Assembly (NCBI GenBank): GCA_012033015.1
Contig: JAAUPS010000008.1
Location: forward strand, 1 to 55,522
Direction of reading: 5' to 3'
DNA: 55,522 nt
DNA from: Phormidesmis sp. RL_2_1
GTDB lineage: Bacteria > Cyanobacteriota > Cyanobacteriia > Phormidesmidales > Phormidesmidaceae
Position numbers and translations under genes: made by a program. The notes under the pieces were generated by a model. It saw nothing but the letters and a program-made list of their open reading frames with translations. It was not told the origin of the DNA and did not search any database. How positions within the stretch are numbered: position 1 is the first letter of the stretch; every line of letters starts with the position of its first letter. Positions 31,116 to 40,766 of this stretch are shown one piece after another.

Positions 31116-32594
31116 ATGACAACAGCTACCTCGAAATTGCGCTTTTGGATCGACATGGCCTTAGAGTGTGTACGCCGTGACCACACCCCAACACTCAGCC
31201 CTGGCGATCAAAGAGGCCCGTTTTTGACCGCTCGCGCGTTGGGTATGGCCCTAGCCGCTCTGAATGATGCTCATGCCTATGCTTCAAACCGTATGCCCCT
31301 TTTAGACGTCCCCGCAACGACCGGACTAATAGGTGCAAATCCTGATATCGCAGGCGCTGCAGCTTGTGCGCAAGTACTCAGACTGCGATACCCCAATCAA
31401 GCACACTTACTAGAACCTGCTTGGCTACATTGGCTTGAATACTTTGGCTTCGGTGCAGCAGGTAGCCCTGCAGAAATGGCCGGACGTGCCTTTGGCGCGG
31501 CCCTTCACCAAAAAGGCGTCAACGATCCGGCCAATGCCGCTGCCGATCAGTACACCCCGACAGGCGCGCCCTACACCCATAAAGCTCCGCCTAACCAGCC
31601 CATGCAGCGCTATGCAGGTGCCATTTGGGGCCGCTCAATGCCACTATTGGCAACTCGGGTTGCCAATTTTCCACCGCCGCCAGGGCGCATCTCTGCAACC
31701 GTCGTCAGACCCACCCAGCACTATGCCGATGATTTTGCCAAAGTCGCGGACAAAGGTGACATCAACCGGACACCGGGCCAACCGGGCGTTCGCACCTTAC
31801 CGGAAGAAGTCGTGGGCATTGCCTGGGGCTACGACGGCCCGCCAGAGCTAGGCACACCACCCCGGCTATATATGCAGGTGGTGCTGACGGTGCTCGATGA
31901 CATTGAAGCGCGGATGCCCGGTAAGCTCACCCCTATTGACGAACTGAGCGTTATCGCTGGTATCGGTATTGCGATGGCAGATGCGGGCATTGATGCCTGG
32001 TTCTACAAATACAGTCCTAACCATATGATGTGGCGTCCGGCTGTTGGCATTCGCGAAGCCCTACGAGGCAATGGCGTTGCCGATCCCAACTGGCTACCGC
32101 TGGGTCGCCCAGATACGAACGGAGCGGGACTAGGTCTAACCCCAGACTTTCCAGCTTATCCCTCTGGCCATGCCACCTTTGGCGCATCGGCATTTCAGCT
32201 ATTACGACTCTTTTTGGTTGAAAAAGGTCTGGCTATCTTTGATGCCAATGGCGTTGATAATATCAGTTTTGATTTTGTTTCAGATGAGTTCAACGGTCGC
32301 AACAAAGATCCTAAAACCTTGCAGCCGCGTGAGCATCTGACACTAGGTCTGAGTAGTCTGTGGCAGGCAATTGTAGACAACTCTGTTAGCCGCGTCTATT
32401 TAGGTGTTCACTGGCAGTTTGATGGCATTACGATTCGTAATTCGGCAGGTACAGGTGATGACTTCGGGATTCCGAGTTCACCGAGTGCTCTGGGTAAAAC
32501 GGGTGGTGTTTGGCTAGGCACCCAAATTGCCAATCAAATTGCGGTAAAACTGGGTGTCACATCAGCGACCATTAACGCCTCAAAGACAGTGTAG
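31116..32594 (+). CDS. vanadium-dependent haloperoxidase / PAP2-superfamily protein
   Basis: FPAYPSGHATFGASAFQLLRLFL and NSVSRVYLGVHWQFDGI active-site motifs. Confidence 0.9.
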   Translation: MTTATSKLRFWIDMALECVRRDHTPTLSPGDQRGPFLTARALGMALAALNDAHAYASNRMPLLDVPATTGLIGANPDIAGAAACAQVLRLRYPNQAHLLEPAWLHWLEYFGFGAAGSPAEMAGRAFGAALHQKGVNDPANAAADQYTPTGAPYTHKAPPNQPMQRYAGAIWGRSMPLLATRVANFPPPPGRISATVVRPTQHYADDFAKVADKGDINRTPGQPGVRTLPEEVVGIAWGYDGPPELGTPPRLYMQVVLTVLDDIEARMPGKLTPIDELSVIAGIGIAMADAGIDAWFYKYSPNHMMWRPAVGIREALRGNGVADPNWLPLGRPDTNGAGLGLTPDFPAYPSGHATFGASAFQLLRLFLVEKGLAIFDANGVDNISFDFVSDEFNGRNKDPKTLQPREHLTLGLSSLWQAIVDNSVSRVYLGVHWQFDGITIRNSAGTGDDFGIPSSPSALGKTGGVWLGTQIANQIAVKLGVTSATINASKTV

Positions 32595-32625
32595 CGACAA
32601 CTTAAAACGGTCAATTTTAGAGATA

Positions 32626-32750
32626 TAGCTTGTGCCGGATGCATAACGCCGACGGCGAGGCTACGCCAACGGGCCAAGCGACACGCTTGGCCCGTTGGCA
32701 TGCAATGGCTTCAGCTAACATGCTGTACCTCAGCCAAGCGACCAAAGCTA
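32626..32750. mobile_element. MITE-like element copy 2, 125 bp, flanked by TA, with internal 16-bp perfect hairpin
   Basis: Begins TAGCTTGTGCCGGATGCAT and ends GTACCTCAGCCAAGCGACCAAAGCTA, inverse of copy 1. Internal GCCAACGGGCCAAGCG-aca-CGCTTGGCCCGTTGGC. Confidence 0.85.
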
Positions 32751-33059
32751 TAGTCGCTTGCGGTAAGTGACGTTGTCAGCTTTCAAGGCAGCCTCGATAA
32801 TCTGGTTATTGAGAATGCTTTGAAAGCGGAGTGCCTGTTCGTTCAGATAGTTTGCGCTTGAGTATTGCAACTGAGTATTGCAACTGAGTGCAGCATAGTA
32901 GAAGTATCTTTTTGTGAGCCCAGGTCATTTTCCTTTGCGGGCGGGGCGCTTGGCCATTTTTCTGGCTATGCAACAGTTTTAAGTCAGCGCCATTCCTCTA
33001 TAATTTGTTATTTGAATCCGTTGAGTAAAATCACCAGGCGTAACCGTTTGTAACACTTG

Positions 33060-35206
33060 ATGACAGCCGATGATGTGTGTGCGATTATTCCGGCGCTGAA
33101 TGAGGCTGAGACGATTGCTGGGGTGATTGCTGATTTGCAGCAACAGGGAATCGAGAAGATTTGTGTGGTGGACAATGGCAGTTGCGATCGCACTGCCGAA
33201 ATTGCTCAGCAAGCCGGTGCTCAAGTTGTTGTCGAACCTGTTCGTGGCTACGGTCAAGCCTGTTGGCGGGGGTTGCAGATGGCCCCAGTCGCCCAGTCCG
33301 ACTGGATTTTATTTTGCGATGGCGATGGTAGTGACGATCTGGGCCAACTGCCAGAATTATTGGAATTGCGCTCAGCGTATGACCTGATTTTGGGAAATCG
33401 GCGGGGAACGGTGGCGGGGCGATCGCAGCTCACAGCCGTACAAAATTTTGGCAATTGGCTAGCAACGCGTCTGATTGCTTGGGGTTGGGGGCAAGCCTAC
33501 GAAGATTTGGGGCCGCTGCGGCTGATTCGCAGACAGGCCCTTGAGCGGTTGGCCATGGCCGATCGCGGCTTTGGCTGGACGGTAGAAATGCAGGCTAAAG
33601 CCGCAGGTCAGGGCCTCAGCATTTGCGAGCGCCCGGTTAACTACCGGCCCCGCCAAGGGGGCCAGTCTAAGATTGCCGGGACAGTGCGAGGCAGCGTTAA
33701 GGCCGGTCAGGTCATTTTGACTACCCTGGCTGTGCTCTATTGGCAGAAAACCTGGCAGAGAATTCGGCAGAGAACCCGGCAGAGAACCCGGCAGTCGTTG
33801 GCGGCTGCGCGCTCAGCGGTTGGCCTTTGGGGTGCTAGGTTGGGACGCTTGATTGGCCCATTGATTGGCCCACCTGTTGATCTCCTCAATAGATGGCGAT
33901 CGCCGCAGTGGCAGCGCGCACTGTTGTGGATCGCGGCGCTCCTGCTGGTGGTCGGGAGTGTGCAAGCAGCTCCCTATGGTGACTTTTTAAATCAGCCCCA
34001 GGCAGTGCCCCAATTTTGGTGGGGGGCTGGGGTGATGGGTTTAGGATTTGGGCTGGCTTGGGGGTTGCAACGGGTTACTGGGGGGTGGTTTTGGGGAGTT
34101 GCGATCGCCCCTCGATTGATCCTTTTGGCCATGTACCCCGGTGACGATATCTGGCGCTACCTGTGGGAAGGGTATTTGCAAACCCAGGGCATCAACCCCT
34201 ACCTGCTAGCCCCCAATGCCGATAGCCTGATTCCCCTGCGGTTTGACTGGTGGGCGCAGATCAACCATCTAGATCACGCTGCCATTTACCCCCCGCTGGC
34301 GCAGCTTGGCTTTCGCCTGCTGGCCTCCATAAGCCTGGTGCCCTGGCTTTTTAAGCTGGCCTTTGTGGCTGCTGATTTGGCCATTTGTCAACTGTTGAGC
34401 CAACGCTTTGGCCATCGGCTCACCCTGCTTTATGCCTGGAATCCGCTGATTATTTATAGCTTTGCTGGCGGCGGCCATTACGATAGCTGGTTTCTCCTGC
34501 CCTTGGTCGCTGCCTGGCTGCTAGGCGAGCAGCCGGACAATGGCCATCTGTGCGATCGCCCGCCAACCCACGAACCCGCCCGTTTCACCCTTTGGCAAGC
34601 CATCGGCAGTGCCTGGTGCCTGGGGCTGAGCATTGCCATTAAATGGATGTCACTGCCTGTTCTGGCTTTTTGGCTTTGGTATAGCCGGCGGCAGGGATGG
34701 CTACTCGTTTTATTGGCCGGACTGTTACCCCTGGGTTTAGCAACTTTGCCCTTTTGTGATTGGGCAAGCTTGAGCTGCCCGGTCATTCCCCTGGGCTCAG
34801 ATTTTGTCACCCAGGGGCGCAGCGCGGCGCTACTGCAATTGCAGCCAATTGGATGTATGGCCTCCCGCTGGGCGGGGCGATGGGATGGTATTGGTTTCAC
34901 TCAAAGCGGCTAGGGCAGTTTATAGAACGCTATTTGACGACTCTAATGCTGCTATCGCCGATTATCCATGCCTGGTACTTTACCTGGCTGGTACCGTTTG
35001 CGGTGGCCAGTGGTAATTGGGGCACTCGCTGGGTGAGCTTATCGGCCTTTGTCTATTTTGCCTTGCCCCATGGGTTGGCTACAGGTACAGGTGACTGGAT
35101 GCTCAGTCAGCCGCAGCGGTGGTTCCTGTGGCTGCCCTTTATTTTGGGTAATCTGTACAGCTTGGTGGCCCAACGCCCCCTGGCGGAGTCTTTGACTAGA
35201 GACTAA
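33060..35206 (+). CDS. GT2 glycosyltransferase fused to membrane glycosyltransferase-like domain; apparent frameshift near 34840
   Basis: CAIIPALNEAETIAGVIADLQQQGIEKICVVDNGSCDRT; multi-TM C-half. ORF 34760-35206 continues with YGLPLGGAMGWYWFHSKRLGQFIERYLTTLMLLSPIIHAWYFTWLVPFAV. Confidence 0.85.
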
Positions 35207-35362
35207 GGACGGACTAAGGAGAGACTAAGGAACTGTCCTAGCGGCAAAACCTCACGGACAGAAACATCATCCGTCATAGCAGGAACTTATTTTGCTCTCA
35301 GCAATATTTCAGGTTGAGCGGTTTAGATAGCGCTATATTGCTTGTGCCGCTAGGTAACACCG

Positions 35363-36271
35363 GTGAAAAAAACAATGACAGAACAGCGTTTGAAAAAGCC
35401 TTACTCGAAGCAAAAACTAAGGCAGCAACCATTTTTGCTATGGGCGCTGATTCCTGTGCTGATTGGCTTGGGTGGCTGTCGCTTGCCCGTTTGGTCGTCC
35501 AAAGATTCTGGTTTAGCGATCGCCCAATCCTCTGGGGCAGCCGCTGACGCAACGGTGAATTTGCCAGCATTTGCGACTGTGCTATCGACCTACGTGGATG
35601 ACAAAGGACTGGTGAACTATGAAGCACTGCAGGCCAATCGCCAACAGCTAGATGCCTTTAATGCCTCCCTTGCGCTCACTACGCCAGCCACCTATGAAAG
35701 CTGGGAAGCAGCAGACCAAATTGCCTTTTTGATTAATGCCTATAATTCTTTGACTTTAAAAGCGATTATCGATGAATCGCCCATTAAAGCCAGCATTAAA
35801 GATATTCCAGGTGTCTGGCGGTTTGATCAGCACCCGATCTTACAAAGCCAGCAGACTTTGAACAACATTGAGCACGATATTTTGCGGGCTAATTTTTCTG
35901 AGCCGCGTATCCATGCGGCCCTAGTCTGTGCGGCGTTGAGCTGCCCTTACTTGCGCCAAGAGCCCTTCACTGGGGAAAATTTAGACGCTCAGCTTGACGA
36001 TCAAGTGCAGATTTTTTTAAGTCGGCCCGAGGCATTTGAAATTGATCGCGAAAACAATGAGGTGCGTCTTTCGGCTATTTTTGACTGGTTTGGCCAAGAT
36101 TGGGTGCCTGGCTTTGCTCCAGAATCTGGCTTTGCTGGCAATGACAATGAGCGAGCAGTGTTGAATTTTATCAGTGGCTATTTAGAAGAAACCGATCGGG
36201 CCTATTTGCAACAGGGTGATTATCAGGTTAGCTATAGTTACTATGATTGGTCGCTGAACCGTCAGCCTTAG
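35363..36271 (+). CDS. DUF547 domain-containing protein
   Basis: AFLINAYNSLTLKAII...PGVWRFDQHPIL...TLNNIEHDILRANFSEPRIHAALVCAALSCPYLRQEPFTGENLDAQL. Confidence 0.92.
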   Translation: MKKTMTEQRLKKPYSKQKLRQQPFLLWALIPVLIGLGGCRLPVWSSKDSGLAIAQSSGAAADATVNLPAFATVLSTYVDDKGLVNYEALQANRQQLDAFNASLALTTPATYESWEAADQIAFLINAYNSLTLKAIIDESPIKASIKDIPGVWRFDQHPILQSQQTLNNIEHDILRANFSEPRIHAALVCAALSCPYLRQEPFTGENLDAQLDDQVQIFLSRPEAFEIDRENNEVRLSAIFDWFGQDWVPGFAPESGFAGNDNERAVLNFISGYLEETDRAYLQQGDYQVSYSYYDWSLNRQP

Positions 36272-36275
36272 AGGG

Positions 36276-36966
36276 GTGCCATCTTTGACGACCCAAGCTA
36301 GCCAGCGCTGTCGGCTGTTGTTATTTGTTCGCTATCCCCAAATTGGCCACACCAAAACCCGCCTAATTCCGGCCTTAGGACCAGTCGCGGCCGCCGCGCT
36401 GCAACGCCAAATGACGGTGTATTTGTTGGCGCATCTTGCTCCCATAGAGTGGGATTTGCAAATTTATTTCACCGGTGGTTCCCATGTAGAAATGCGGGCT
36501 TGGTTGGGCTGCCAATGGCACTACCAGCAGCAGGTCAGCGGGGATTTGGGGGCTCGGTTGTGGGCAGGGTTTCAGCAGGGATTTGAGGGGATGCGATCGC
36601 ATCATTGCCATTGGGGCTGACTGTCCAGATTTGAGCGCGCAGCATCTTCAACAAGCCTTCTCACAGTTGGCCCACCCGGCCAGTCATCATGTGGTGATAG
36701 GGCCAGCTCAAGATGGTGGCTACTACTTGATTGGCTTACGCCGGTTAGACCAACCCTGCAATCGGCGGCTAAAAGACCTGTTTTGTCAGATCGACTGGGG
36801 CAGCGCGCGGGTGTTTCAGCAAACCTTGCAAAGGGCCGAGAAATTGGGGTTGAGCGTTGCTCAGTTGGAGGTATTAGCCGATATTGATCGGCCCGAAGAC
36901 CTGGCGATTTGGGAGAGAATTCAGTCGTTGGCTATTCGGCCATCAGGGGCTGAGATAGAGTGCTGA
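36276..36966 (+). CDS. TIGR04282-type (DUF2064) glycosyltransferase, apparent 1-nt frameshift near 36590
   Basis: LLLFVRYPQIGHTKTRLIPALGPVAAAALQRQM in ORF 36276-36620; DRIIAIGADCPDLSAQHLQQAF...VIGPAQDGGYYLIGLRR in ORF 36583-36966. Confidence 0.88.
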
Positions 36967-36994
36967 GATAGAGCGCTGAGATAGAGCGCTGAGA
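36950..36994. repeat. 13-bp tandem repeat (ctgagatagagcg), about 3.4 copies
   Basis: Read directly; starts at the 3' end of the DUF2064 gene. Confidence 0.95.
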
Positions 36995-37088
36995 TTGGCC
37001 CAGTGGCGAGGGTCTAGTGACTGGGTGAGAAGTTGTTCTACCTATTAGCCAGTTTGAGTTTATCAGAATTTGCAAGGTCACTTCCCTA

Positions 37089-38564
37089 ATGAAATCGCTG
37101 GCTGACTGGCTGTTTGGCATGATTCCAATACTGTATCTGGGGCTTTTGTCGGTAATTTCGCTCTATGGTTTTCACAAGGTGTTTACAGTTTGGCGTTTTT
37201 ACCAGCATAGGGCTGATCTAGTCAAGCCGCTATACACCTTCGAGACCGACGAACTGCCGAAGGTGACCGTACAGTTACCGATTTTTAACGAAATGTATGT
37301 GGTGGAGCGATTGTTGGGGGCGATCGCGCAATTTAACTATCCCCCCGAAAAGTTGCAAATCCAGGTGCTGGACGACTCTACCGACGAAACTCAACAGATT
37401 TGTCAGCAACAGGTTCGCAAGCTCCAACAGAACGGTTTTAATATTGACTACCTTCACCGAACGAACCGCCAGGGGTTTAAAGCTGGCGCGCTCGCCCAGG
37501 GTTTAAAGCAAGCGACAGGGGAGTTGGTGATGATTCTGGATGCGGACTTTATCCCCAGTGCTAGCATTTTGTTGCAAATGGTCGATTACTTTAGCGACCC
37601 CGCTGTGGGTATGGTACAGGGCCGCTGGACGCATATCAATCGACGATACTCGCTGCTCACCCAAGTGCAGGCCCTGATGCTAGATGGACATTTTGTCATT
37701 GAGCAAATGGCCCGCAATCGGTCGGGCTGTTTTTTTAACTTTAATGGCACTGCTGGTATCTGGCGAGTTCGCGCCATTGAAGCAGCCGGTGGCTGGCAAC
37801 ATACCACAGTTACCGAGGATCTCGACTTGTCCTACCGGGCGCAACTGCAGGGATGGCAGTGTGTGTATCTGCCCCATGTGGTGGTGCCAGCTGAGTTGCC
37901 CATGGAGATGAATTCGTTTAAGTCGCAGCAATTTCGCTGGGCCAAAGGGGCCAGTCAGGTTGCCAAAAAGCTGCTGGCTAGGGTATTTCGTGCCAAACTA
38001 CCGCTACATGTAAAGGTGGAGGCCCTGCTGCATTTGACCAATAACTTTAGCTATCTGTTGTTGCTGGCTTTAGTCTTATTGTCTTTACCCTACCAAATCT
38101 ATGTGGCCCAGCATTCCTGGCCGTATAATTTTCTGATTTATTTTCCAATTTTTGTGTGCACCACGCTAAATTTAGTGGGGTTTTATTGGGTGTCGCAGCG
38201 GGCGCAGGCTGGGCCGCTCTCTGGCTGGCAATTGAGCGGCCAATTGGTTTTGCTCATGAGCGTGGGCGTGGGCTTGAGCCTGAATCAATCGCTAGCGGTA
38301 TGCGATGGTTTGATACGCACCGGTACAGAGTTTATCCGCACCCCTAAGCATGGCATTATTCAAAATTCTGAAATTTGGACGAACAAAAAATATCGAGGTG
38401 CTAAGACCTGGGTGCTGTGTCTGGAAGTGATGATGCTGTTGTATCTGTTAGTCACTATTCTCTTTGCGCTTTATTACACCCACTATTTATCGCTGCCGTT
38501 TCTGTTGATGTTTTTAGCTGGCTATGGCTATGTGTTTGTGCTGGGCTTATTTCAGCGCCGATAG
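37089..38564 (+). CDS. GT2 beta-glycan synthase (cellulose/mannan synthase-like)
   Basis: VTVQLPIFNEMYVVERLLGAIAQFNYPPEKLQIQVLDDSTDET; ILDADFIPS; VTEDLDLSYRAQLQGW; QQFRWAKGASQ. Confidence 0.93.
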   Translation: MKSLADWLFGMIPILYLGLLSVISLYGFHKVFTVWRFYQHRADLVKPLYTFETDELPKVTVQLPIFNEMYVVERLLGAIAQFNYPPEKLQIQVLDDSTDETQQICQQQVRKLQQNGFNIDYLHRTNRQGFKAGALAQGLKQATGELVMILDADFIPSASILLQMVDYFSDPAVGMVQGRWTHINRRYSLLTQVQALMLDGHFVIEQMARNRSGCFFNFNGTAGIWRVRAIEAAGGWQHTTVTEDLDLSYRAQLQGWQCVYLPHVVVPAELPMEMNSFKSQQFRWAKGASQVAKKLLARVFRAKLPLHVKVEALLHLTNNFSYLLLLALVLLSLPYQIYVAQHSWPYNFLIYFPIFVCTTLNLVGFYWVSQRAQAGPLSGWQLSGQLVLLMSVGVGLSLNQSLAVCDGLIRTGTEFIRTPKHGIIQNSEIWTNKKYRGAKTWVLCLEVMMLLYLLVTILFALYYTHYLSLPFLLMFLAGYGYVFVLGLFQRR

Positions 38565-38610
38565 GGCTGTTTTTGGCGTGGTTCAGGAGAGGGTGATACT
38601 TTAGAGCGAA

Positions 38611-38633
38611 CCTCAGCCAAGCGACCAAAGCTA
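38611..38633. mobile_element. MITE end fragment (cctcagccaagcgaccaaagcta)
   Basis: Matches the terminal 23 bp of copy 2; followed by 11-bp repeats of tcccaaagcta. Confidence 0.7.
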
Positions 38634-38683
38634 TCCCAAAGCTATCCCAAAGCTATCCCAAATCTAGTAGCCAACCAGCCGGA

Positions 38684-39391
38684 CTAGCCCATATTTCGGC
38701 ATCTATCTAACCCTTCTAGAATTAGTTCTAGGCCAAACTCAAACTGGGCAATGCCGTCATAGTGGCCTGCTGCGACTTGAACGCTCAGCCTATGCATGTA
38801 GGGATATCGATCAGCCGGAATCATTGGGAGATAAGCCGCAGCGGTCGCAGAATATTCTGAGGCCGCTATCGGAAAGTTTAGCTCCTGCAGCGTAAATCCA
38901 TAGATGTGGCTATCCATCGCGTTCCAAGCGCGGTCGGCCAGTTCGCTCGAAAATCCAGCCTCCAACAAACAGCCCAGCGTAGCATCCACATAGCGCAACA
39001 TCGCCGGGCCTACATTAATGCGAGAGACCATCGGCAGACTCGCCCAGGGATGACGCAGCAGTACCTCATGAGCGGAAATAGCCCGTTGTCGCATGGCAGT
39101 TTTCCAGTCTACGCTCAGATCGGGCACCTCAATTTCACTAACGACAATATCGACAATGCCATCGAGCATGTCGTCTTTGTTGGCTACATGGTTGTACAAC
39201 GACATGGCTTTAACCCCTAGCGCCTGAGCCACTTTTCGCATGGAGAGTGACTCGATACCGCTGTCGTCAGCCAGACGCATCGCCGTTTTTAATATTCTCT
39301 TTTTGCTTAAAGGAACGCGGGACTTAGAAGCTGAAGAATTCGTCTTTGTCATGGAAAAATTGTTATCGTTATCGCCACAGATCGCACCCAA
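38684..39391 (-). CDS. TetR-family transcriptional regulator
   Basis: ILKTAMRLADDSGIESLSMRKVAQALGVKAMSLYNHVANKDDMLDGIVD. Confidence 0.93.
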   Translation of the reverse strand: MGAICGDNDNNFSMTKTNSSASKSRVPLSKKRILKTAMRLADDSGIESLSMRKVAQALGVKAMSLYNHVANKDDMLDGIVDIVVSEIEVPDLSVDWKTAMRQRAISAHEVLLRHPWASLPMVSRINVGPAMLRYVDATLGCLLEAGFSSELADRAWNAMDSHIYGFTLQELNFPIAASEYSATAAAYLPMIPADRYPYMHRLSVQVAAGHYDGIAQFEFGLELILEGLDRCRNMG

Positions 39392-39431
39392 GCTATTTTA
39401 TGAGGGGCCAATTCATTGACCATCTTGACAG

Positions 39432-39464
39432 ACTTACGGTGTATGTTAAACTTACACCGTAAGT
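39432..39464. promoter_or_regulatory. operator-like perfect inverted repeat (12-9-12) in the TetR/oxidoreductase intergenic region
   Basis: ACTTACGGTGTA tgttaaact TACACCGTAAGT; TTGACA at 39425-39430 just upstream. Confidence 0.85.
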
Positions 39465-39507
39465 TAAAAAAGCTCAAGTAACAGCTCAAGTAATATAGGC
39501 TTGCAAA

Positions 39508-40479
39508 ATGAAAGCAATTGTTCAGTCTGAGTATGGCCCCGCAGATGTTTTACGGTTGGCAGAGGTGGCCATGCCCATCTGCGATGATGATGGCGTGTTG
39601 GTGAAGGTAAAGGCGGCTTCTGTGAATGCGGGCGATTGGCATTTGATGAAAGGCGATCCGTTTTTGGCGCGGCCCATGTTTGGCGGATTGCTAAAGCCCA
39701 AGATTAAAACGCTGGGCTTTGATATTGCCGGACGAGTGGAAGCGGTGGGCAAAAACGTTATTCAGTTTTGCTCAGGCGATGAGGTGTATGGAGATATTTC
39801 TGACTATGGATTTGGCGCTTTTGCTGAGTATGTCTGCGTCCCGGCGGTAGCGCTAGCGCCCAAGCCGACAGCGCTCACCCTTGAACAGGCGGCGGCCATT
39901 CCGGGGGCGGCGATGACGGCCTTGCAAGCCTTGCGCGACCAAGGGCAACTACGGCCACAGCAGCGCGTTTTGGTCAACGGCGCGTCGGGCGGTGTGGGTT
40001 CATTTGCGGTGCAAATCGCCAAAGCGCTAGGCGCTGAGGTAACGGCTGTTTGTAGTACGCGTAAGGTGGATATGGTGCGATCGCTCCATCCCGATCACAT
40101 CCTCGACTATACAAAAACAGATATCACCCAAACCGGCCAGTCCTACGACCTCATTGTGGATGCGGCGGCTTACCGCTCAGTTTTTGACTATTTCTCTATC
40201 TTGAAACCTGAAGGCACCTACGTTTTGATCGGTGGCTCTACGGCGCGTTTATTTCAGGCAATGCTGTTGTCTCTTTGGTTTTCCAAGCCTCACCGCCGCC
40301 AAATCAAGTCTTTTATCGTCAAACCAAATCAGGCCGACTTACTCTTTCTCAAGGAGTTGATAGAAGCGGGCAAGATTAAGCCTTTTATCGATCGTACCTA
40401 CGCGCTGAGCGAGGTACCTATGGCCATTCGCCAGCTTGAGCAAAGGCAGGTGCGTGGTAAAGCCGTCATCCAGATTTGA
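39508..40479 (+). CDS. NAD(P)-dependent zinc-type alcohol dehydrogenase / quinone oxidoreductase family protein
   Basis: MKAIVQSEYGPADVLRLAEV; RVLVNGASGGVGSFAVQIAKALGAEVTAVCS. Confidence 0.93.
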   Translation: MKAIVQSEYGPADVLRLAEVAMPICDDDGVLVKVKAASVNAGDWHLMKGDPFLARPMFGGLLKPKIKTLGFDIAGRVEAVGKNVIQFCSGDEVYGDISDYGFGAFAEYVCVPAVALAPKPTALTLEQAAAIPGAAMTALQALRDQGQLRPQQRVLVNGASGGVGSFAVQIAKALGAEVTAVCSTRKVDMVRSLHPDHILDYTKTDITQTGQSYDLIVDAAAYRSVFDYFSILKPEGTYVLIGGSTARLFQAMLLSLWFSKPHRRQIKSFIVKPNQADLLFLKELIEAGKIKPFIDRTYALSEVPMAIRQLEQRQVRGKAVIQI

Positions 40480-40766
40480 GGTTGTTTGGCAAATTAGTTG
40501 GCAAATTAGAATGACGCTCGTCAGCTACCAATTGGTCTGACAAACTTGCACTGTTTGGTTTTTTCGTTTGTGGCGATCGCAACTCTTTTTACCCCAGCAG
40601 TAAAGGCCGAATATCCCTACAGTTCTGCTGACCTTGGCGAGATAAACAATATACGATACGCAACCGTCCGATGACAGGCGTCACGTATTTTAATGACGTT
40701 CTGCTATAGAGATCTCCTCACAGTTTTCTTAAATTGAGAGAATAATCAACTCACTAGGAAGCCAGT

